Below are positions 34,641-46,600 of a DNA stretch of 64,000 nucleotides, piece after piece (the first letter of the stretch is position 1; every line of letters starts with the position of its first letter). The position numbers and the translations under genes were made by a program. Source of the DNA: Doris montereyensis (taxonomy: Eukaryota > Mollusca > Gastropoda > Nudibranchia > Dorididae); the NCBI GenBank assembly GCA_037039925.1, contig JAXRKP010000172.1, positions 187,501 to 251,500 on the forward strand. The letters run 5' to 3'. The notes under the pieces were generated by a model. That model saw only the letters and a program-made list of their open reading frames with translations. It searched no databases and was not told the origin of the DNA.

Positions 34641-37600
34641 GTATCTTTCCATTTATCTCAATCAATATTAATAGCCACCTATATTCACCCTTACGTTGGC
34701 GAGATCGACTGTAGTCGAAACTTCCGATTGTCATTCGCATTGCCGACTTCCTAACTTAACCAGTTCAAAGGCTGAATAGTAAATAACACTAAGTAAATTC
34801 TTATGTAGAATAGTTTCCCGTCCATCGCAATAGACTGCTGCTACTGCATGAATGTTTTTGTTCAAATTTGCCAATTTGACGCTGTAACCTCGAAATCGTG
34901 GATTTCGATAATTAACACATGATCACCGTTATGAATTTAATTCTGACGAGGCTAAAGTTGAAGATTATGGTGATCCATGGTGCAACGAATATGATAGAGG
35001 TGTTCTCTGACAGTAACAACAAAGTGTATGAGGTTCTTGAGAAAGAGCACAAGTCAAAAAAGGGTGTGGCACTGTTGATGGCCGTGCCTAGTACTGGGAA
35101 TATTTGAAAATTAGAGACATATATGACACACAATCACAGAAAACATAAGAATAGAAGACTTACTGAGACAGGACAGCTCAGCAAAATCAAAATAAAAATT
35201 CTTAATTACTGTTTTCGTGTCATTTTGTGTATTTTTCTTAACCCAAGTAGAGCTCGCGGTGTTACCGGAAGTGACCTTCTTACAGTGAGGGTTTCCCCAG
35301 CCATTTGCATGAAAAAACGAGTATGTGCAAAGGGTGAAGCTAGGATTTAAACTTAGTTTGAAAAATGACTTCCGTTTACAGATGATAAAAGACCTATAAA
35401 ACCTGCATTTTCTATAAGTTGAAAGAATAAGGAATTCATTTTGAGATGTTATTACAAAGAGAAACTTAAACTAAGGACTAAACAATAGCAGTGATAGCCG
35501 TGTAATCAACTTAGGCTTGCTAAGTGTGTTGAATGGGAAAGCGTCACTTTGACGAATGATAATGAGGCTAACGGGAAAACCACAAGCTTAAATAAATTTG
35601 TAATCTCATTGGCCGTTATTTAACTATGAATTCAAAGGTCAAACTATGTCATAAACCATGTAAGGAAAGTAGAAATTTCCTTTAAAAAGCCTAGGTGTCT
35701 GTCCCTAAATATAGCGTGCTTTCTGTGCCAATGACGGTGGCCCTAAATAAATGGCAGGTGCTTTTCTTGGGTTAATAATTGCATTTTTTTGTGTTTGTCA
35801 TGCAACATGAATCATTGTATTTTTTTACATTAATGTCCAATTCTTCCCTTTTCTCTGTCTTCCTCACACTACAATACAACCCACAAATCCAAGATGGCCA
35901 CCACAATCACATGACCTTATCTACATACTTTGAATAGTTATTCTTGTAGCACAATATATCATTAGTATGACCTGAAAGTTTCGTTTGAATATCTATTGTA
36001 GTTTAGAAATGCGAATTGTTTTCCTGATATGAGTCACTTCTAAAGGATTTCAGCCAAAATGGGTGACAATGGCAAAGACATTTGGTGTGAAATGGGTAGC
36101 AACGTGAGTGTTAAGCCTATTATAGTTCTCAAGGTTATTTATCTCCCAAAAGCCTAAAGGCTCAAGGTAATATTTTTATTATTTATCCTGCCCCTGATTA
36201 TGCTTTTCCTTGTTCGACTGGGTTGAATGACTAGTTGGGGTAGAAAGAGGGTTTAAATCTAAATGCTCAAATGATACATAAGTCCCTTCAACAATCTGTT
36301 AATCACCTCCCGGGAAGTTGACATGTCTGTTGCAAATTATTTGCTGCCAAGCTGGTGACAGTACCCCTTGGACCTCGCTCGAGGGGGATAACGCATGTTA
36401 AATACTTTCCCATGGAGGCCAATGTCAACCTAGCTTTGGTAGGAGTCAAACTCAGGACTTCATGATCCCAAGTCTGTCAACCCAAATACTAGTCCACATC
36501 ATGCCACCACATTATGCCATCATTTGATATTTGATGCACGCTGTATTTGATACATGAATGTTATTTTGAGTAATAAAAGAAAACCCTATCTACTAAAGAG
36601 GAGATAACACTGAGGAAGAATGGATTTTGTAGCTTTTCTCAACTAGCAAGCTCTGGGAGTTAAAATAGGGAAAGAGGTGGTGGAGAGGAATTGCATGCAT
36701 AACGTGAAATCAAAATGATAAATGGCAAAAAGTACAACTGGACCAAAAGAGACAGAACAAACCTGGGACATTTTGAGTTTAAGAGAGAAAAAAATATACT
36801 TGTACAAATAAAGAGAATGATTGTAAAGGTAACAGCTGTAAATAGTAAAACAGATAAGTTCAGGATTTTATGTACTTTATACACGATATGAAGAGAAATT
36901 TTAAGGAAAGATATAAAACTTAGAAGATTAATGCATACAATCAAAAAAAGAAAAGCAAAAGATTCAGTCACTAGATTATAAAATGATTTTTATTTTAAAG
37001 TTAAAGCCATATTTATAAGGCTGTGGTGTTGGTGGCGAGTGGTAAGGCTGCTGGACTTTGGATAATGAGCTCCTATGTTCAAATCCTAGTAAATCTAGGT
37101 CTGACGTTGTGTTCTAAGCACTTGATTGATAAAAATCTGCATCAGACTAGCGTCTTGTCAAGGAGGTGATTATTATCATCTGTTCTACTTCATGCTATAG
37201 AAACTGGGATATGCTCCAGCTCTATGGGCCATTATGGCCTTACAGAATTTTGCTTATTACTTTACTCATTTAAAAGCATACAGTCAATAAGAAAGGGTTT
37301 TCTTTCTTTGGTTGACAGTTTAAAAATATTAAAAAGGAAACCAGGTTTGTTTAAATATATAGTAATGCAATTTGGCGTGTGTGAATGAGTAGAAATAAGT
37401 ACTCCAGGTAGCATGGTCAGTTGGCATTAATGTGTATGGTGTTTCTAGATCTAAAATCCTGTTGCAGACAATGTAGCTTTAGCTTAGCTATGGAAAAAAT
37501 ATCACCAAGATATTTCTTTAAAAGCAAACCCAGATCTTGGGTTTTATTGGTTTTGTACTCTTGGGTAGTTTGATTAACTTTGACATGTATGGACTAACAT

Positions 37601-40600
37601 TATAAGCTGATTGCGTTTGTTTGCTTTCTTTTTAATCCATGTTTTAAATCAAACTAAAGCAAAAAAGGTTTCTATAGCTTTGTCTTTAACAAATTGACAA
37701 TTGTATCCATTACCCATATGCGTCAGAATGAATGAGTGAAAACATTTTTCTTTCTATTCAGGTCCTGGAATATACTAGATCATATTGCTTTGAAAATAAC
37801 AAACAATATAAGTAAACAATATTTCACATAAAATAACTTCGTGTTTGTCTTCACATTGCAGGTTATTTATGCTTTAAACACAAAGAACGATGAAAATGAA
37901 TCGGTGCTCCAAGCCCTCAGGGATCAACATGAAGAAGAAATCCAGCAAATTCTCACTGAAACCAGACAGAAAGTTGCGTTATACAAAGAACGAATTGATG
38001 AAGAAACTGACCAAAGATCACAGATTGAAACTCTGCAAGATCGTTTATCATTACAGCAGGCTCAGTTTGCTGCAACAGAAGACAAATTTGCCCAATACAA
38101 AGCAGACGTCCAGGAGAAGCTCAATAAAGAAAAGGAACATTATGCCAGTCGATTGTTTGACATGTCACATGAAATGCTTGAAGCAAAGAAAGACTTTGAA
38201 GAGCAGGCAAAGAAGTATAACCAATGGCGAGAAAGGTTGGAAGCGGAGCACAACACTGCTCTGGCAGAGATCCAAAGCAAACATCAGTCTGAAATGCAGG
38301 ACCTGAGGGATTTTCAGAGAGGCCAAGACGACTCATGGTTGAATAAATATGCTGAAAAGGAGGAAGCTTACCAAAAGCAAATTGCAAATTTGACTGAAAG
38401 CATTGAGAAAATGCAAAGTGAAAAATCTCAGATGCAGGAAGAATTCACGACAAAACTTGAAAAAGCGCAGGCTTTCTATGAAAAGGAATTAGATGCAGTG
38501 AAAAAGCAAACACAGCAGAATATAATGCTGAGGTGGAAGCTTTGAGAAAAGAAATAGACAGACTACGATCGGATTCATCATCTGGTGAAAAGGAACTACG
38601 GGTTCAAATAGACAGATTGGTTCGGCAATTAGCAGACACAGAGGACAATTTGGTCGAATCGCAGAAAAGGGAACAGATGCTGCAGGGAGAATTGTCTGGC
38701 AAAGAATCTAGCTCAAATGAATTGATGAAACAGGTAAGAAGTCATTGCTATTTCTGTTTTCCAATTATCTAATTAGAACAGAATCAGAACATCCATAAAG
38801 AAACCGACAAAGAGAAAAAAAACCAAACTAATATACACAAAACCGTATCTAAAAAAAAGAGCACAAAAAAACGCTCAGAGGAAGAAAGCCTCAATGAACA
38901 TCTCCTCTCCCCCATCGTTTTTCTCTCACTCATCAACATTATTGTTGTTTGTTGTTGTTGCTGTTGGTTTGGTGTTCTTTTTCCAATTGTTGTTTTGTTA
39001 TTAACATTGTTGTTTTTGTTCTACTTAGTCTTCTTTTTTGGCGGGGTGCTTCTGGTAGCTCCTACTTCTTTCGTCTCCTCCTTCACATATCTTTTATCTC
39101 GCTGCTTTCCCTTTTAAATCACCTTTAGATGACGGCATATGGAGGACAGGGTAAATTTCCATGAAACAAACAAACATTTCAAACAAATCTTTTTCTTCTT
39201 TTTCTTTTTTTCTTCTTCTTCTTTCTTCTTCTTCTTCTTCTTCTTCTTCTTCTTCTTCTTCTTCTTCTTCTTCTTCTTCTTCTTCTTCTTCTTCTTCTTC
39301 TTCTTCTTCTTCTTCTTCTTCTTCTTCTTCTTCTTCTTCTTCTTCTTCTTCTTCTTCTTCTTCTTCTTCTTCTTCTTCTTCTTCTTCTTCTTCTTTTTCT
39401 TCTTCTTCTTCTTCTTTTTCTTCTTTTTCTTCTTCTTCTTCTTCTTCTTCTTCTTCTTCTTCTTCTTCTTCTTCTTCTTCTTCTTCTTCTTCTTCTTCTT
39501 CTTCTTCTTCTTCTTCTTCTTCTTCTTCTTCTTCTTCTTCTTCTTCTACTTCTTCTTCTTTTTCTTTTTCTACTTTTTCTTTTCTTTTTCTTCTTTCCTC
39601 CTCCTCCTCCTGTATAAAACAAGTAACCCTCGTTATCCTAAAAATCAATCTTTTATCATTTGTCTTCGCCATGAAACTGACACTTTGTGCCAAGAATGTT
39701 TTTAGAAGCTAACCATGCCTTCATGGGAACATAATTTCTTTTTATTAATGAAAAAACCAAAGATACTATATGAGTGCACTTTTCTCACCATCATTGTAAG
39801 TAAGTTTTCAGGTTCTTTCTTGAGGCTACAGATTTGCAAAAAGAGTAGTCAAAGTGATCCGCCTGTTAAACATAATTATTTCATTATAAGAATAGTCAAA
39901 ACAGGGAATAATTTACAGTCTACAACGAAACATTAAAAATGTATGAATTCTTTTGAAAATGACTGTCATATGGAGCTCTATAATTTGAAATATTTGTATG
40001 ATGAATGAATGAGCATTGTTTTTTATTTTTTATTGATTACTGTATATTAAATCATTTTTAAAACTCCATGACTGTTTTAAGTTGTATGGGGCATTTAAAG
40101 GACAAATGACCGATATAGCCTCTGATACAATACGAAATGATATGATGACAGGATATTCTTCTTCATTGCAAGGTCAAAGATTTGCAAGATGAGCTGAGTG
40201 GCAAGAACTCACAGCTGCACAGCATAGAAACAGAATTGACGGCTTCTAAACAACATTGTAACGTTTTGGCTGATGAAATGAAACAAAAAGTCAAGTGAGT
40301 GATTTTACTTCGTTATGTATTTGATCTATGAAATTATGTATTTTGCATTACTTATCACCCGGCGTAAAGGGCAGTAAGTGAGTAAGTAATGGAAAGCCAT
40401 GCTTTGATAGTTTGAACACCTTTGTTCCTAGTAATTTGTCCGGATCATTGGTACATCTGGATAATTGAATCCAAGTGGACACCCACTAGTGGTAGTGCTT
40501 TTTGTTTAGGCTCAGTGGACACCCACTAGTGGTAGCGCTTTTTTAGTTTGGGCCCAGTGGACACCCACTAGTGGTAGTGCTTTTTGTTTGGGCCCAGTGG

Positions 40601-43600
40601 ACACCCACTAGTAGTAGTGGTTTGGGCCCAGTGGACACCCACTAGTGGTAGTGTTTTTTGTTTGGGCCCAGTGGACACCCACTAGTGGTAGTGTTTTTTG
40701 TTTGGGCCAGTGGACACCCACTAGTGGTAGTGCTTTTTGTTTGGGCCCAGTGGACACCCACAAGTGGTAGTGCTTTTGTTTGGGCCAGTGGACACCCACT
40801 AGTGGTAGTGCTTTTTGTTTGGGCCCAGTGGACACCCACTAGTGGTAGTACTTTTTGTTTGGGCCCAGTGGACAACCATTAGTGGGTACTTTTTGTTTGA
40901 GTCAGTGGACACCCACTAGTAGTACTTTTTGTTTGGGCCAGTGGACAACCACTAGTGGTAGTTTTTGTTTGGGCCCAGTGGACAACCACTAGTGGTAGCG
41001 CTTTTTGTCTGGTCCCAGTGGACACCCACTAGTGGTAGTGTTTTTTGTTTCGGCCCACTGGACACCCACTAGTGGTAGTACTTTTTGTTTGGGCCCAGTG
41101 GACACCCACTAGTGGTAGCGCTTTTTGTCTGGTCCCAGTGGACACCCACTAGTGGTAGCGCTTTTTGTCTGGTCCCAGTGGACACCCACTAGTGGTAGCG
41201 CTTTTTGTCTTGGTCCAGTGGACAACCACTAGTGGTAGTGCTTTTGTCTGGGCCCAGTGGACACCCACTAGTGGTAGTACTTTTTTGTTTGGGCCCAGTG
41301 GACACCCACTAGTGGTGTACTTTTGTTTGGGCCCAGTGGACAACCACTAGTGGTAGTACTTTTTGTTTGGGCCCAGTGGACAACCATAGTGGTAGCGCTT
41401 TTGTCTGGTCCCAGTGGACACCCACTAGTTTTAGTACTTTTGTTTTGGGCCCAGTGGACAACCACTAGTGGTAGCGCTTTTGTCTGGTCCCAGTGGACAC
41501 CCACTAGTGGTAGTGTTTTTTGTTTGGGCCCACTGGACACCCACTAGTGGTAGTACTTTTTGTTTGGGCCCAGTGGACACCCACTAAGCATTTTTGTCTG
41601 GTCCCAGTGGACACCCACTAAGCGCTTTTGTCTTGGCCCAGTGGACAACCACTAGTGGTAGTGCTTTTGTCTGGGCCCAGTGGACACCACTAGTGGTAGT
41701 GCTTTTGTCTGGGCCCAGTGGACACCCACCGATGGTAGTTGTCCTTTAGTCTGGACTGAGTGAACACCCACTAGTGGTAGTGCCTTTAGTCTGGGCTGAG
41801 TGGACACCCACAGTGGTAGTGCCTTTAGCCTGGGCCCAGTGGACACCCACTAGTGGTAGTGTTTTTTGTCTGGGCAGTGGACACCCATAGTGGTAGTGCC
41901 TTTAGTCTGGGCTGGTGGACACCCACTAGTGGTAGTGTTTCTGGGCCCAGTGGACACCCACTAGTTAGTGTTTTTGTCTGGGCTGAGTGGACACCCACTA
42001 GTGGTAGTGCCTTTAGCCCTGGGCCCAGTGGACACCCACTAGTGGTATGTGTTTTGTCTGGGCTGAGTGGACACCCACTAGTGGTAGTGCCTTTAGTCTG
42101 GGCTGTTGGACACCCACTAGTGGAGTGCTTAGCCTGGGCCCAGTGGACACCCACTAGTGGTAGTGCCTTTAGCCTGGGCCCAGTGGACACCCACTAGTGG
42201 TAGTGCCTTTAGTCTGGGAGTGGACACCCACTAGTGGTAGTGCCTTTAGTCTGGGCTGAGTGGACACCCACTAGTGGTAGTGCTTTTTGTTGCGCCCAGT
42301 GGACACCCACTAATGGTAGTGCTTTTTTGTCTAGGCCCAGTGGACACCCACTAGTGGTAGTGCTTTTTTGTTTGGGCCCAGTGGACACCCACTAGTGGTA
42401 TGCTTTTGTCTGGGCTGAGTGGACACCCACTAGTGGTAGTTCACATTTCTTTAGTCTGGGCTGAGTGAATACCCACTAGTGGTAGTGCTTTTAGTCTGGG
42501 CTGAGTGGACACCCACTAGTGTTAGTGACTTTTAGTCTGGGCCCAGTGAACACCACTAGTGGTAGTGTTTTTTGTCTGGGCCCAGTGGACACCCACTAGT
42601 GTTAGTGCCTTTAGTCGGGGCCCAGTGAACAAACTAAGTAGTGCTTTTGTTTGGGCCCAGTGGACACCCACTAGTGGTACAAATTTTAATTTGGGCCGAG
42701 TGGACACCCACTAGTGGTAGTGCTTTTTGTCCAAAGTGGACACCCACTAGTGGTAGTGCCTTTAGTCTGGGCTGAGTGGACACCCACTAGTGGTAGTGCT
42801 TTTCTTTTGGGCCCAGTGGACACCCACTAGTGGTAGTGCCTTTAGTCTGGGCTGAGTGGATACCCACTAGTGGTAGTGCCTTTAGTCTGGGCTGAGTGAA
42901 CACCCACTAGTGGTAGTGCCTTTAGCCTGGGCCCAGTGGACACCCACTAGTGGTAGTGTTTTTTGTATTGATGAGTTTTTAATAGAAAATTAGTTAAAAA
43001 AACTTTTCAAGGAAATTTGATATTTGGGAAAAAACAAAACAAGCAACAAAGTCATATCGACACAAGTCTTAACCTCGCCGTATCTTCTACAAAACACATT
43101 TGATAGGTTACTGGTTTGAGGTTTCTGTTTTTATTTTTGTTTTCGTTTTATATAGAAAAGCGGGTTTTGTTCAGTTCAAGGCCTGGACTTGATGATGATT
43201 GGAGCGTCAGTCGTCCTAGTCATTTCTGTCTGACATTGATGATGATCTTATTGATGTCAGTTGTCCAAATCATTTCTGTCTGATATTGATGATGAGTTTC
43301 CAAATCGATGTCAATTGTCCAAGTCATTTCTGTCTGATATTGATGGTGATTTTATTGATGTCAGTTGTCCAAATCATTTCTGTCTGACATTGATGATGAT
43401 TTTATTGATGTCAATTGTCCAAGTTATTTCTGTCTGACATTGATGATGATTTTATTGATGTCAGTTGTCCAAGTCATTTCTGTCTGATATTGACGATGAT
43501 TTTATCAATGTCAGTTATCCTAGTCATTTCTGTCTGATATTGACGATGATTTTATTGATGTCAGTTGAAATTGTGAACTTTGGTATGTCCATTTTGCCTT

Positions 43601-46600
43601 TGTTTACGGGCATTTAAAGGAAATTTGCGGTGTTTCATGTCATTATCTTGTAGGATGGAGGCTTGATAAAAAGAATGGCAAGTAATTCATCCTAATATGT
43701 GATGCATCTGTTAAAAAAGTAACTTTGATTTTGTTAAGCACATATTCAAAAGTAAAGTAAAGAAAAAGTAAGTCCCGCACTCAGAATTGATCGCAGGGTA
43801 ATCAGGATTAGAGTCTATATTTTTCTAGGCATACGGCATAGTGTGGTAGTTTGTCATTGCTTTCCACGTTGCCTTTACTTTCACCGAGTCTGCATAGACC
43901 TAGCTATCGATTTCGCTGCCCGGCTGACTGTTCTAGATTAATTGAACAATCTGTTCATAATTGTTGTTGAATTGATTAGCCTTTTTCTAGTTTTCACATT
44001 TTAAAAATTCATATCCTTTTGCATCGTAACATGAATTCTTAATCTGGTGACTTTTCCTTCAGTGACCATTGGAGAATTGGAAGCTCATAAAATACAAAAG
44101 ACGGCAAGATAAAAGAAATGGAAAAGGATCTTGACCGTTTGAAGCAAGAGCTGATGAAATTGAACGCAGAGCGCTCATCAATACTCTCACAACACACTTG
44201 GTCTGTCCGTCTTGCAGCAGTCAGAGTTAGATAATCTTAGACAGGTAAAACTTTGCTTTCATTGTTTGCATTCAAGTTTGAAAATTGGTCAATTCCACCT
44301 ATCAGTGTACCAGTTCAATTTGTACCATTGATTCAAAGCAATAATAATAATGCGTGGCATTTATATAGCGCATATCCCTGACAGAGCCCGGCTATGGTCA
44401 GCATTGAATGCTCTTGAGAAAATGTTTGCCTGTACTTAAGTGGATAAATAAGTCAACGGGTAACCGATGTTGCTTGAAATGCAATGTACTGTTTGTGTAT
44501 TCTGTAATTTATAATAGAAAATTAAATTGTTTATCATCAGGCCCTAGAGACCATGACCATTGAAAAAGAAACTCAAAAGCAACGTTTAGAGAAGCAAATC
44601 ACGAGTTTACAAGATGAGATGGCTGCGCTTGAAAAGAGATTGAAAGATGAGATGTCTTGCAAATTGAAGAGGCTGCTAGAAGTCAGGAAGAACTTCAAGA
44701 GAAGGACCGCAAAGTTGCAGCCCAAGTATTAACAGCAACGGCAGGTAAGTTTTTTTTTACAGAAAAGTTTTCTGTTCCAATAAGCATTTATTTGATAAGT
44801 TGATATGACTAAATAGAAAAGAAGAGAATGAATTGCACGGTATAGAAAGAAAACAATGTGGTTGGTGGTCATCAAATTTGATGTTTTTAATCCTTACGCT
44901 TGCCAAGTTTGACTATAGTCGAAACTTCTGGTTGACATTCATATTTGCCGATTTCGACGGCAGTCAAACTTGACCAGCTCCACTAAAGAGGTCGAAAATA
45001 AAATAAACGATGTCAATTGTAGAGTAGTTTCCTGCCATCATAATAGACTGCTGCTACTGCACAAAATTTTTTTCCGTTCAAAATTTGCCGATTTGACCTG
45101 GATTTGACCTATTTTTTCAGACTTGTTTACTCGGTTTCAACACGATTAAATGAGTTTGACTAAATCTTTGACAGGAACTCATCCAAGGCCATCAAATGGA
45201 AATGACTCACGCCAAAGCAGAAAGACGAACTGCAACAAAATTTTGATCAAGTCAAAGCCGAGTTGACATCAAGACTTCAAGTTGCAGAAGAACGGGTTTG
45301 TTCTTATTTTTATTTCCATATCAATATATCGCTAATGTTTAGGTCTGGACATTTATACACCAAGTTTTTGATTTTCATTTATTTTTATATACAGTGATAG
45401 ACAATCACATAATGTAATAATAATATATATATGTATGTGTATGTGTGTGTATACATAAATAATCCAGGGTTGATAAAGATTAATCTAATTGATTTTAAAA
45501 AACATCCTTACAAAAATCTGTTCATTGAGGTGCACTTTTGAGAAAATCGATTTTTTGAACTGTAAAATTAAGCCTATGGTCATCAAGCCTTTTCCTTGAG
45601 AACAAAACTGAAATGCTGCTTGGAATTGTCATTGCAATCACCTTTGAATTATTCAAGGAAATATCACTCTCCTTTATAAACCACGAGCCTGTTATACCCT
45701 ATGAGAAGTGAAGTACAGTTATTAGATACAGTCAATACTCAAAACTGAGCTTATGTGGGTAGGTGCGAATGAGACTAGTTCAACTTTTTTATTTATAAAA
45801 CCTGCTGAAAATGGCGGCTTTTGGATCGATGGAATTTCTACTCAAAGACAGAAAAACTAAAGTGTTCCTGAATTAAAAATCCTTTATGATGGAAAAATTT
45901 CTGAAAATGAAAACAATCTCGGCCATTTAGAATGTACTTGCAAAATATGGTTACTCTTATTATCCTGGCAATATGGCCTTTGACATGCAAAGAATGACCA
46001 ACTCAGAATTATATACATATATAGAGATAATGTCTATATGATGAAATTATTTATTTCCTTGGCAAAGATCAATTCCACATGCCCATCAGGGTAAGCATTT
46101 ATTTGTTTGGCAAAGATCAATTCCACATGCCCATCAGGGTAAGCATTTATTTCCTTGGCAAAGATCAATTCCACATGCCCATCAGGTAAGCATTTATTTC
46201 TTTTGGCAAAGATCAATTCCACATGCCCATCAGGTAGGCATTTATTTCCTTGGCAAAGATCAATTCCACATGCCCATCAGGTAAGCATTTATTTCCTTGG
46301 CAAAGATCAATTCCACATGCCCATCAGGGTAAGCATTTATTTCTTTGGCAAAGATCAATTCCACATGCCCATCAGGGTAAGCATTTATTTCCTTGGCAAA
46401 GATCAATTCCACATGCCCATCAGGGTAAGCATTTATTTCCTTGGCAAAGATCAATTCCACATGCCCATGTGGTAAGCATTTAATAAAAAATAAAAAGCGC
46501 ATTTAGGGTGTATCAATACTAAGATCACGTGTATCTCAAATATTGCCTTTCCAGAAATCTTTAGCTTGAAATTTCTTGTCCTTCTGTTCTCAGTGAGTTT

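Noticed and set aside
39094..39693. Poly-E, poly-R, poly-F and poly-S open frames
   Set aside because: Translations of the TTC/GAA tract.
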